A stretch of DNA of 38,099 bases from NCBI GenBank assembly GCA_946408655.1, contig CAMJTE010000004.1, positions 1 through 38,099 on the forward strand, in the 5' to 3' direction. How positions within the stretch are numbered: position 1 is the first letter of the stretch; each line of letters begins with the position of its first letter. The stretch comes from an uncultured Caryophanales bacterium (GTDB taxonomy: Bacteria > Bacillota_I > Bacilli_A > RF39 > UBA660). The notes below the pieces were generated by a model, which saw only the letters and a program-made list of their open reading frames with translations, did not search any database and was not told the DNA's origin. Below, one piece after another: positions 20,108-30,091 of this stretch. The position numbers and the translations under genes were made by a program.

Positions 20108-20400
20108 TTTTTACTTGATTTTTTTGATTTACTAGTAATAAAGTATATGATATTATGTATATAATTGTGTAGTATAGTGAAAGCGTGGTAAGGATATTTA
20201 AAGAAATTTAATAAAAGTAAAAAAATTAGAATAAAAAAGTACGAAGTGATGAGATGAAGTCGTAAAAAATTGAGATTAGAAAAGATATGAGTGTGAATAT
20301 AATAGACCAAATGATACTTTTGGCGTTTCTTTATGTAGATTAATTCATTTACAAATGATGCATTTAATAGTATAATCTTAGGTGTTTGAGGTGTAGTGTG

Positions 20401-22509
20401 ATGAAAAAAATAGAGTTGCTTGCTCCAGCTGGTAATATAGAAAGTTTATATGCCGCTATTAGTGCGGGTGCAGATGCTGTATATTTAAGTGGTAAGAAGT
20501 ATGGTGCGCGTGCTTTTGCGGCTAATTTTAGTGATGATGAATTAGTTGAAGCAATAAATTATAGTCATTTATATGATGTAAAAGTATATGTAACTGTTAA
20601 TACTTTGATATATGAAAATGAAATGGATAATTTTATTAAGTATATTGAGTTCTTATATCGAAGTGGTGTTGATGCAGTTATTATACAGGACTTAGGGGCT
20701 ATGGATTTAGTAAGACAGAAGTTTCCTAAGTTAGAGATTCATGCTTCAACACAAATGAATATTCATTCTCTAGAAAGTGTTAAATTACTTGAGAAGCTTG
20801 GTGTTAAAAGAGCGGTATTATCTCGTGAGTTAGATATTAACCAGATTGATTATATTAAAAAAAATAGTGATATTGAGTTAGAGATATTTATACAAGGTGC
20901 GTTATGTGTTAGTTTTTCTGGATGTTGTCTTATGAGTAGTTTAATTGGTGGTAGAAGTGGAAATCGTGGTGCGTGTGCGCAGTGTTGTCGGATGAAGTAT
21001 GATTTAGTTCGTGATAATAAGGTTGTTGATAATGGCTATCTTCTTAGTACTAAGGATTTATGTACGGTATATGATATTGATAAACTTATTGATATTGGTG
21101 TTTCATCTTTGAAAATAGAAGGTAGGATGAAAAGACCTGAGTATGTATATACTGCAGTTAGATTATATCGTAGGGCAATTGATTCTTATATTACTACTGG
21201 TAAGATAGATATTAATGATACTGATATTTATGAATTAAAGAAGATTTTTAATAGAGAGTTTACTAATGGATTTTTATTTAACGAGTCTAATGAAAACTTT
21301 ATTAATAAGTTAAGGCCTAATCATAGTGGGGTTGAAATTGGTAAGGTTGTAAATATTAAAGACAACTGTTTTTATTTAAAATTAAGAGATAATCTTAATG
21401 TTCAAGATGGTATTAGGATTATTAATGATGATATGGGTTTTACTGTTACTGAGATGTTTATTAATGATAAGAAAGTAAGTAGAGCTTATAGTGGAGATAT
21501 AGTTAAGATAAAGAAGAAGATTAATAGTTTAGGTATTGTTGTTAAAACTACTGACTTTCTGCAATTAAAAGATATTGGGAATAAAATCAAGATAAGTAAG
21601 AGATTACCACTTAATATTAATATTGTAGGTAAAATTGGTAGTCCATTAAGTATAGAGGTTAATTATAAAGATTATAGTGTTAAAGAGATAAGTGAATATA
21701 TAATAGAACGTAGTATTAAAAGTACTACTACTAAGGAAGATATAATTAAGAGAGTTAGCAGATTAAATGATACTGTATATAGTGTAGGAGTTATTAATAT
21801 AGATATTGATAATAATATCTTTATACCTGGTGGCGTAATCAATAGATTAAAGCGTGATGTAATAGATAAATTAAGTTTGAAAAGATTGAGTATTTGTGAT
21901 ATAGTAGTTGGCGATTACAGGGCTAATCTTAAAAATTATGATGTAGTTAATAAGAAATCAGTATTGATAGATTCTGATAGTAATATATCTGGTTATGATG
22001 AAGTATATAACATGAAAGATACAGATGGTCTTACTTTAAGAATGGATAGAATAGTTATTAATCATCCAAATATTAACAAAAGAGTATTAGTTAGTGAGTT
22101 AGGTAGTATTAATAAATATAAAGATATCGTAACTGATTTTGGACTTAATGTGGTAAATAGTTATACTGTTGCTTTTCTACATAGTTTAGGTGTAGATAAG
22201 ATTACACTATCTTATGAACTTGATTTTAAACAGGTTAAAGAGATTATAGATAATTATCATAAGAGATATAATAAACATCCAAACTTAGAAGTTATAGTAT
22301 CAGGTTATCCGGAGGTTATGGTATGTAAATATAAATTAGATGGAGACTATCTAAAAGATAGATTTAATAATTTATTTAGAATTAAAATTAATAATGATTA
22401 TATGTATATATATCATTATAAAGAAATTAAGTTATTAGATGATTTTTATAAGATAGGTGTTAATTGGATAAGGAATAATAAGGAGTTATATGAAAATACT
22501 AACATTTAA
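20401..22509 (+). CDS. Peptidase U32 family protein
   Basis: 'MKKIELLAPAGNIESLYAAISAGADAVYLSGKKYGARAFAANF' and 'CVSFSGCCLMSSLIGGRSGNRGACAQCCRMKY'. Confidence 0.95.
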   Translation: MKKIELLAPAGNIESLYAAISAGADAVYLSGKKYGARAFAANFSDDELVEAINYSHLYDVKVYVTVNTLIYENEMDNFIKYIEFLYRSGVDAVIIQDLGAMDLVRQKFPKLEIHASTQMNIHSLESVKLLEKLGVKRAVLSRELDINQIDYIKKNSDIELEIFIQGALCVSFSGCCLMSSLIGGRSGNRGACAQCCRMKYDLVRDNKVVDNGYLLSTKDLCTVYDIDKLIDIGVSSLKIEGRMKRPEYVYTAVRLYRRAIDSYITTGKIDINDTDIYELKKIFNREFTNGFLFNESNENFINKLRPNHSGVEIGKVVNIKDNCFYLKLRDNLNVQDGIRIINDDMGFTVTEMFINDKKVSRAYSGDIVKIKKKINSLGIVVKTTDFLQLKDIGNKIKISKRLPLNINIVGKIGSPLSIEVNYKDYSVKEISEYIIERSIKSTTTKEDIIKRVSRLNDTVYSVGVINIDIDNNIFIPGGVINRLKRDVIDKLSLKRLSICDIVVGDYRANLKNYDVVNKKSVLIDSDSNISGYDEVYNMKDTDGLTLRMDRIVINHPNINKRVLVSELGSINKYKDIVTDFGLNVVNSYTVAFLHSLGVDKITLSYELDFKQVKEIIDNYHKRYNKHPNLEVIVSGYPEVMVCKYKLDGDYLKDRFNNLFRIKINNDYMYIYHYKEIKLLDDFYKIGVNWIRNNKELYENTNI

Positions 22510-23218
22510 TATAAGAAATAGATATGGTATAAAGAATTATACTGGTATTTATAAAGGTATAGATACTGTTAAAAATTTATCTGATTATATTAAGTCAAAT
22601 GATATCGATATAGTATGTTTACAAGAAGTAATAGAAACATATCGTGATAATTTAACTGCTTCTTTAGATAAATATTATGTTTATGGTAAGCCAAGACTTG
22701 GAAATAATATATTTACAAGAATTATAGATAAGTTTAAAAGATTTAATGAGTCTGTAAATATATATACTAAGGATGAAGTATTAAGATGTAGATGTTATAG
22801 AATGCCTAGCTTACCTGATATATTACCTAGAGTAGCTACTTTAGTGGATTATAAGATAGATAGTAGAATAATTACAATAATTAATGTTCATTTATCTGCT
22901 TATAATAAAATTAGTAAGAATAGACAACTTAAATATTTATATAAAAAGATTAAGAAAATAAATAATCCTGTTATTTTACTTGGGGATTTTAATATGAATA
23001 TCAAAAGTGATATTATGAATAAATTTATAAGTAAATTAGATAGTATAGGTATTACGCACTTAGAAATTACAGGTAGAACATTTAAAAAGTCTAAAAGAGA
23101 TTTACCAATTGACCATGTATTTATATCAAATAAGTTAAAGTTAAAAAGTGTTGAGAAGGTTAAAGATAAGATAGTATCATTTAGTGATCATTATCCTGTG
23201 TTAATTGATTTTGAGTAG
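22490..23218 (+). CDS. Endonuclease/exonuclease/phosphatase family protein
   Basis: 'MKILTFNIRNRYG', 'DIVCLQEV', 'LLGDFNMN', 'FSDHYPVLIDF'; overlaps upstream ORF by 20 nt. Confidence 0.9.
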   Translation: MKILTFNIRNRYGIKNYTGIYKGIDTVKNLSDYIKSNDIDIVCLQEVIETYRDNLTASLDKYYVYGKPRLGNNIFTRIIDKFKRFNESVNIYTKDEVLRCRCYRMPSLPDILPRVATLVDYKIDSRIITIINVHLSAYNKISKNRQLKYLYKKIKKINNPVILLGDFNMNIKSDIMNKFISKLDSIGITHLEITGRTFKKSKRDLPIDHVFISNKLKLKSVEKVKDKIVSFSDHYPVLIDFE

Positions 23219-23229
23219 GGGGAATAAAA

Positions 23230-24888
23230 ATGAATAATATAATGTTTAGCAGTTTAACAAAAAAATCAATAATAGATTCATACAAGAAGAAAGAGTATAA
23301 AAAGACGATTCAACAATTAAGGGGTCTTTTCACTTGTAGAGATATTTTTTTAAATTATTTAAATGAAAATGAGAAGGATATTGTGGAGATTGAATTAAGA
23401 AAGTTTAGAGAAATATTATATATATGGACGGTAATTGAGGAATTTAAAAAATTACTTAAGGGAGAACTTGAAGAAATTACAGTTGCTTATATGCAAGAGT
23501 TTGATAAAGATTATGTTAAAGAATACTTTAATGAGGAAGAAATTGCAAAAATAAAAGATGAATCAAATAAATACTATATTAAGCAAAAAAATAGATTATT
23601 ACTTAAAAATTATGAAGATGGTAATTTTGAATATGTAATGGATTCACTTAGAATTGATTATAAAGATTATTTTGATTATGAAAAAAATATTGATATAAGT
23701 AGTGGTATTTCATATAATAGAGCGGAAATTGCGCCACTTCGTGAGTTATCGCATATATTTAATCATATTGAATTTAATAAATCATCAAATAATATATTAA
23801 ATTATCAGTATGCGATGTTAAAAAATTTATTATCTATATATAAACATATGAAAATTGAATATACAGAAAGATATTTATTAAGACAGAAAAAAATTGGCGT
23901 TAATATTGAAGAATGTATTACAAACCAAGATTTATTAAAATTATTTAATGTAGAAGAAAGAACTATTTTATCAAGAATATATAAGGAAAATGTAAAAAAT
24001 GGATTAAAAGTTAATAAAGGATTTGGACTTTATAATAAAGATGAATATACAAGAAAAAATCATACAATTATGAATATTTTAGAACTTAAGGGTACTCTTA
24101 CAGAAAAGTATAATACTATGAAATTTAAATATAATTATACACCGTATATTATTAAAACGAGTCTTAATAGTAAAGCTGTTATGAATGGTATTAAGATAGA
24201 GTCTTTAAAAAAGATTGAAAGTATATTAAATGGTTATTCTAAGGCATATGATGATATAGTACGTGAAGAAAATAGTGATAAACAACAAAAGTTAGGAGAA
24301 GAATTAGGAAGAATAATTACAGAGTTTTTAGATTCTAACGTTGATATTGATTCATATTTTAATCAAAATAATCTTTTGAAAAAAGAGTATAGTAGAATAC
24401 TTAATTATGTAAGTAAGTATTGTCCAGATGTTTATGAAAGATTTGTAAACTACAGAAAAGAAAGAATTGAAAAAGCAGCACTAATGGTTGTTGATGCTAT
24501 GAAGAAAAATGATAGTTTTACTGAGATAGATTATTATGCTATTACAAATATTCCATATATAGAGATTAAAAATTATTTAAGAAGTGTTAATTTAGATGAT
24601 TATATAATGTTTAATAAATTTGTTCAAAAGAATCCTAAACAAAATGATTTAAATAATAATGGATTAAAAGTGGTATATGATATGAGACAGTCTGTAAGCA
24701 TTATTGAATCAGATGGAAGTTCAAAAATAGTTGAACCTACGATAGAAGATAAGAAATTCATTGTTATTTACTTAAAATATATAGGTGCGCCTATTACATT
24801 AAAGAATATATCTATAGGATTAAAAAGATTATTAAGTAATAATTTGTATACAGAAGAAAATAGCTTACAGAAAAGAATTACACTATAA
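23230..24888 (+). CDS. Uncharacterised 552-aa protein
   Basis: Long ORF with GGGGGAAT SD-like sequence; no family recognised. Confidence 0.6.
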   Translation: MNNIMFSSLTKKSIIDSYKKKEYKKTIQQLRGLFTCRDIFLNYLNENEKDIVEIELRKFREILYIWTVIEEFKKLLKGELEEITVAYMQEFDKDYVKEYFNEEEIAKIKDESNKYYIKQKNRLLLKNYEDGNFEYVMDSLRIDYKDYFDYEKNIDISSGISYNRAEIAPLRELSHIFNHIEFNKSSNNILNYQYAMLKNLLSIYKHMKIEYTERYLLRQKKIGVNIEECITNQDLLKLFNVEERTILSRIYKENVKNGLKVNKGFGLYNKDEYTRKNHTIMNILELKGTLTEKYNTMKFKYNYTPYIIKTSLNSKAVMNGIKIESLKKIESILNGYSKAYDDIVREENSDKQQKLGEELGRIITEFLDSNVDIDSYFNQNNLLKKEYSRILNYVSKYCPDVYERFVNYRKERIEKAALMVVDAMKKNDSFTEIDYYAITNIPYIEIKNYLRSVNLDDYIMFNKFVQKNPKQNDLNNNGLKVVYDMRQSVSIIESDGSSKIVEPTIEDKKFIVIYLKYIGAPITLKNISIGLKRLLSNNLYTEENSLQKRITL

Positions 24889-24975
24889 TTTTGTAATTCT
24901 TTTATTGTGTGCTAAAATTATTTTAGTTGATAATTATGGTATGTATTTATTATACTAATTTAGGGAGGTATTTAT

Positions 24976-26721
24976 ATGTGCGGAATAACAGGATTTGTTG
25001 GAAAGTATGCTATTAAAAATGCTATGACTGGTTTAAAGAGTTTAGAATATCGTGGATACGATTCAGCTGGAATAGCGTATATAACTAATAATGATGTAGT
25101 AATAAAAAAAGAAATTGGAAAAATTGAAAATTTAGATAAAGTATTAAATTATGAAGATGAGAGTAATATTGCAATTGCGCATACTAGATGGGCAACTCAT
25201 GGCAAGGCAACAAAGAATAATGCTCATCCTCATAAAGTAGGTAAGATTACATTAGTGCATAATGGTATAATTGAAAACTATGAAGAGTTAAAGAATAAAT
25301 ATAGTGATTATGAATTTAAAAGTGATACAGATACTGAGGTTATTGCTTTAGTAATTGACTTGCTATATAAAGAATATAAAGATATGTTAGTAGTTTTAAG
25401 TAAAATAACAGATATTTTAAAAGGTAGTTATGCTCTTGCTATTATAAATAGTGACTACGTAGATACAATATATGCAATTAGAAAAGATAGTCCATTAATA
25501 GTAGGATATGATAATAATAGTGTGATAGTTGCAAGTGATATACCAGCTATACTTCATGTTACAAATAAATACTATTTACTTGATAACTATGATATAGTAA
25601 AAGCAAATAGTAATTTATTAACATTTTATAATAAAGAATTAAAAGAGATAACAAAAGAAGAATATATTTATGAAGAAGAAAAAGATGAAATAAGTAAAAA
25701 TGGTTATGCTCATTACATGTTAAAAGAGATTAATGAAGAACCTATTGTATTTAAAAAGATATTAGATAAATATATTAGTAATAATAAAGTTATTGATATG
25801 TTTGATATTAGTAAATATGATGAAATTGAAATTGTAGCATGTGGTTCTGCAACTCATGCTGGATTTCTAGGTAAACATTATATTGAGAAATATGCCAGTA
25901 TTAAAACTAGTGTTCATTATGCTTCAGAATATAGATATTCTAAGCATTTCTATAATAAGAAAACATTAGTAATTGTAATCTCACAATCAGGAGAAACTGC
26001 TGATACTCTTGCTGCTTTAAAACTGGCAAACGAATCTAATGTAGATACTCTTGCTATAGTTAATGTATATAAATCAAGTATTGCTAGGGAAGCTAAATAT
26101 GTATTATATACTCTTGCAGGAGTTGAGATTGCAGTTGCGACCACTAAAGCATATATGGCACAAAGTCTTATATTATTACTACTTGCTTTAAATGTAAAAC
26201 AAGATACTAGTTTAATAGAACAGTTATCTAAAGTACCTAGTATTCTTAATAAATATATAAGTAAAGATTATAAAGATATAGCTAAAATAATTTCTGACTA
26301 TGAACATATCTTTTATCTAGGTAGAGAAATAGATTACTATTTAGCATTAGAAGGCAGCTTAAAGTTAAAAGAAATATCTTATATTCATAGTGAAGCATAT
26401 CCAGCAGGAGAGTTAAAACATGGAACTATATCATTAATGGATAAAAATACATTAGTTATATCTGTTGTTACAGATGATAGTATTAAAGATAAGACTATAA
26501 GTAATTTAAAAGAAGTAATGGCTAGAGATACTAGTGTTATAGCTATAACTAATGATGATAAAAGTATAATTAATTATAAAGTAGAAATAGAAGAGAATAA
26601 TTATTTAACTCCATTTATAGTCATGATACCTATGCAATTAATTGCTTATGAAGTAGCTAAGATAAAAAAATGTGATATAGATAAACCAAGAAATTTAGCT
26701 AAATCAGTTACTGTCGAATAA
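24976..26721 (+). CDS. glmS: Glutamine--fructose-6-phosphate aminotransferase
   Basis: 'MCGITGFVGKYAIKNAMTGLKSLEYRGYDSAGIAY', SIS domains, C-terminal 'DKPRNLAKSVTVE'. Confidence 0.97.
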   Translation: MCGITGFVGKYAIKNAMTGLKSLEYRGYDSAGIAYITNNDVVIKKEIGKIENLDKVLNYEDESNIAIAHTRWATHGKATKNNAHPHKVGKITLVHNGIIENYEELKNKYSDYEFKSDTDTEVIALVIDLLYKEYKDMLVVLSKITDILKGSYALAIINSDYVDTIYAIRKDSPLIVGYDNNSVIVASDIPAILHVTNKYYLLDNYDIVKANSNLLTFYNKELKEITKEEYIYEEEKDEISKNGYAHYMLKEINEEPIVFKKILDKYISNNKVIDMFDISKYDEIEIVACGSATHAGFLGKHYIEKYASIKTSVHYASEYRYSKHFYNKKTLVIVISQSGETADTLAALKLANESNVDTLAIVNVYKSSIAREAKYVLYTLAGVEIAVATTKAYMAQSLILLLLALNVKQDTSLIEQLSKVPSILNKYISKDYKDIAKIISDYEHIFYLGREIDYYLALEGSLKLKEISYIHSEAYPAGELKHGTISLMDKNTLVISVVTDDSIKDKTISNLKEVMARDTSVIAITNDDKSIINYKVEIEENNYLTPFIVMIPMQLIAYEVAKIKKCDIDKPRNLAKSVTVE

Positions 26722-26746
26722 AGTTAAGAGTTGATCTTAACTTTAT
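26718..26746 (+). terminator. glmS terminator
   Basis: ATAAAGTTAAG-AGTTGAT-CTTAACTTTAT, 11-bp perfect stem. Confidence 0.8.
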
Positions 26747-26813
26747 TTTGGTGATTATTACAATTTACTTATAAGAGGTTCTTTGCTATAATATTACCCG
26801 AAGGGATGATAAC

Positions 26814-29630
26814 ATGGATAAGATAATAATTAAAGGAGCTCGTGAGAATAATTTAAAGAATATAGATTTAGAACTTCCTAAAGATAAATTAATAGTAATG
26901 ACAGGAGTATCGGGTAGTGGTAAGAGTAGTCTTGCCTTTGATACGATATATGCTGAAGGAAAAAGAAGATATATAGACTCACTTTCGGCATATGCTAGAC
27001 AGTTTTTAGGTGGTACTGATAAACCTAAAGTAGATAGTATAGAAGGACTTTCTCCAAGTATTTCAATAGATCAAAAAACTACTAATAATAATCCTCGTAG
27101 TACAGTTGGTACAGTAACTGAGATATATGATTATTTAAGATTATTGTTTGCAAGAATTGGTATTCCTCATTGTCCAAATCATCATAATCCAATAAGTAGT
27201 CAAAGTGTTGAAGAGATGACTAAACAGATTGAAAAATTAGAAATTGGGACTAAGATTAGAGTGCTTGCACCTATTATTCATGGAGAAAAAGGTACTCATA
27301 AAGACTTATTATCTGGACTAGTTAAAGATGGATATATTCGTGTTAGAATAGATGGAGAAGATTATGATTTAACTGAGAACATTGAATTATCTAAAACGAA
27401 AAAACATAATATTGATGTTATAGTAGATAGATTAAAGATAAAAGAAGAAATACATAGTAGGTTATATGAAGCAATAGAACTTGCTTGTAAACTTGCGCAT
27501 GGTAAAGTTGTAATTGATGTAATAGGTGATAAAGAGATAGTAATGAGTGAGAAGTATGCATGTCCTATGTGTGATTTTTCACTACCAGAAATAGAACCTA
27601 GAATGTTTTCTTTTAATGCTCCATATGGTGCCTGTAAGACTTGTAACGGTCTTGGTATTAAACAGAAATTGTCAGAAGATTTAATTATTCCTGATAAAAA
27701 TTTAAGTATAAATGAAAAAGGAATAGTAGTACTTAATCTTGATAATAATACCTTAGGTACACAAGTAAATGCTGTATCAAAGTACTATGATATAGACCTT
27801 GATATGCCTATTAAAGATATTCCTCGTGAAAAATTAGATATTATATTATATGGATCTCCAGATGTTATGGAATTTAACTATATATCAGGTAGTGGTAATA
27901 CTAGAACTACTAGAGATTATTATGAAGGAATTATGAATAATCTAGAAAGACGCTATATTGAAACTAAGAGTGGTTGGATTAGAGATTGGATAGGACAGTT
28001 TATGGTGGATATGGAGTGTCCTACATGTAAGGGAGCTAGACTAGATGATTCAGTACTTACTGTACTTATAAATGGTAAAAACATTTATGAAGTAACAAAA
28101 ATGTCTATTGGTGATTTAAAAGAATTTTTAAGTAAATTAAAACTTACTAAAGAACAAAAGGAGGTTGCAGATTTAATACTTAAAGAAATTATATCTAGAT
28201 TAACATTCTTAATAAATGTTGGATTAGAATACTTAACTTTAAATAGAAAAGCAGGAACTTTATCAGGTGGTGAGGCTAGTAGAATTCGTCTTGCGACCCA
28301 AATAGGTTCACGTCTTACTGGTGTTTTATATGTTTTAGATGAACCAAGTATTGGACTACATCAAAGAGATAATAACAGGTTAATAAAGTCACTTCTAGAT
28401 ATGAGAGATTTAGGTAATACTTTAGTAGTTGTAGAACATGATACAGATACAATGCTTGCAGCTGATTATCTAGTTGATATTGGACCTTTTGCCGGAGTTA
28501 ACGGAGGACACATAGTTGCTTCAGGTACTCCAGAAGAAGTTATGAAAAATGAGAATAGTTTAACTGGCCAGTATCTAACTGGAAAACTTAAAATAGAAGT
28601 GCCTTCTATTCGTAGAAAAGGAAATAAAAAGTATTTAGAGATTAAAGGTGCAGAAGAGAATAATCTAAAGAATGTAAATGTAAAAATACCACTTGGTAAG
28701 ATGGTATGTGTAACTGGCGTATCTGGTTCAGGTAAATCTACTTTAGTAAATGAAATACTATATAAAATAGTCCGTAATAATTTATATAAAGTAAAAGAAC
28801 GCCCTGGCAAATACAAGAGCGTTAAAGGGTTAGAATATATAGATAAAGTAATAGATATATCACAAGAACCAATAGGTAGAACTCCAAGATCAAACCCAGC
28901 AACTTATGTTGGAGTATTCGATGATATAAGAGAAGTATTTACAAGTACAAAAGAAGCTAAAGCTAGAGGATATGATAAAGGTAGATTTTCATTTAATGTC
29001 AAAGGTGGAAGATGTGAAGCATGCTGGGGTGACGGTGTTAAAAAGATAGAAATGCACTTCTTACCAGATGTGTATGTTCCATGTAGTGTGTGTGGTGGAA
29101 CTAGATATAATTCTGAAACTTTACAAATAAAATATAAAGGTAAAAATATTTATGATGTATTAGAAATGACAGTAGAAGAAGCATTAGAATTCTTTAAGAA
29201 TGTGCCAAAAGTAAAGAATAAATTACAAGTCTTAATGGATGTAGGGTTGTCTTATGTGAAACTAGGACAAAGTGCACCAACACTTTCAGGTGGAGAAGCA
29301 GCTAGAGTAAAACTTGCTAAAGAATTACAGAAAAAGCCTACTGGGAAATCATTATTTATTCTTGATGAACCGACTACAGGATTACATATTCATGATATAA
29401 AGAAACTACTTGTAATATTGAATAGAATAGTAGATAATGGAGATACAGTATTAATTATTGAGCATAATCTTGATGTAATTAAAGTAGCAGACTATATTAT
29501 TGATCTAGGTCCTGAAGGTGGAGTAGGTGGAGGTACTGTTGTTGCAACCGGTACTCCAGAAGAGGTAAGTAAGGTAGATGCAAGTTATACTGGACAATTC
29601 TTAAAAGGTATGTTGAAGAAGACACGTTAG
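26814..29630 (+). CDS. uvrA: Excinuclease ABC subunit A
   Basis: 'MDKIIIKGARENNLKNIDLELPKDKLIVMTGVSGSGKSSLAFDTIYAEGKRRY' and paired ABC signatures 'LSGGEASRIRLA'/'LSGGEAARVKLA'. Confidence 0.98.
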   Translation: MDKIIIKGARENNLKNIDLELPKDKLIVMTGVSGSGKSSLAFDTIYAEGKRRYIDSLSAYARQFLGGTDKPKVDSIEGLSPSISIDQKTTNNNPRSTVGTVTEIYDYLRLLFARIGIPHCPNHHNPISSQSVEEMTKQIEKLEIGTKIRVLAPIIHGEKGTHKDLLSGLVKDGYIRVRIDGEDYDLTENIELSKTKKHNIDVIVDRLKIKEEIHSRLYEAIELACKLAHGKVVIDVIGDKEIVMSEKYACPMCDFSLPEIEPRMFSFNAPYGACKTCNGLGIKQKLSEDLIIPDKNLSINEKGIVVLNLDNNTLGTQVNAVSKYYDIDLDMPIKDIPREKLDIILYGSPDVMEFNYISGSGNTRTTRDYYEGIMNNLERRYIETKSGWIRDWIGQFMVDMECPTCKGARLDDSVLTVLINGKNIYEVTKMSIGDLKEFLSKLKLTKEQKEVADLILKEIISRLTFLINVGLEYLTLNRKAGTLSGGEASRIRLATQIGSRLTGVLYVLDEPSIGLHQRDNNRLIKSLLDMRDLGNTLVVVEHDTDTMLAADYLVDIGPFAGVNGGHIVASGTPEEVMKNENSLTGQYLTGKLKIEVPSIRRKGNKKYLEIKGAEENNLKNVNVKIPLGKMVCVTGVSGSGKSTLVNEILYKIVRNNLYKVKERPGKYKSVKGLEYIDKVIDISQEPIGRTPRSNPATYVGVFDDIREVFTSTKEAKARGYDKGRFSFNVKGGRCEACWGDGVKKIEMHFLPDVYVPCSVCGGTRYNSETLQIKYKGKNIYDVLEMTVEEALEFFKNVPKVKNKLQVLMDVGLSYVKLGQSAPTLSGGEAARVKLAKELQKKPTGKSLFILDEPTTGLHIHDIKKLLVILNRIVDNGDTVLIIEHNLDVIKVADYIIDLGPEGGVGGGTVVATGTPEEVSKVDASYTGQFLKGMLKKTR

Positions 29631-29656
29631 AAAAAATCAGTAAGTGAAATCAAGTC

Positions 29657-29902
29657 TTGAAAGGAATAAGTGATATAGTAAGTATTAGTTTTGAAGATGA
29701 TGTAATAGTAGCTTATGATAGTGAAGAATATTTAAAAGAAGCATTTGAAGCAAATATTGAGTATGCAGTTGCAGATGCAGTAGAAGAAACTACTAAGGAA
29801 ACTACTTTGGATATAGCTAGAAAAATGAAATTAAAAGGTATTAATATATCAGATATTATGAGTATTACAGGTTTATCTAAAGAAAAAATAGATTCATTAT
29901 AG
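29657..29902 (+). pseudogene. C-terminal remnant of an Rpn-type PD-(D/E)XK nuclease
   Basis: 'TTLDIARKMKLKGINISDIMSITGLSKEKIDSL' aligns with the C-terminus of the full-length Rpn-like ORF at 36981-37832; N-terminal nuclease core absent. Confidence 0.75.
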
Positions 29903-29936
29903 TAGTTTACATTAGGTATTTAGTAAAAAGTATTTT

Positions 29937-29964
29937 AAAGCAAACAATTCAATTTATTTGCTTT
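29937..29964 (+). terminator. Terminator-like hairpin
   Basis: AAAGCAAA...TTTGCTTTTT. Confidence 0.6.
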
Positions 29965-30091
29965 TTGTTATTTTATTGCTTACTATTCTTGATTTTGTGC
30001 AAAATAAGCATCATGTTATTCTTGATTTTTGTCATAATTCTTGTAATTACTTGTTGAATGTGCTAATATATATTATATAGGAGGACTAAAA

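Noticed and set aside
20092-20310. 72-aa minus-strand ORF upstream of the U32 peptidase
   Set aside because: Low-complexity AT-rich frame overlapping a terminator, with no convincing SD or family; probably spurious.
24889-24975. glmS ribozyme upstream of glmS
   Set aside because: Only ~87 nt separates the genes and no ribozyme-like core was recognisable.
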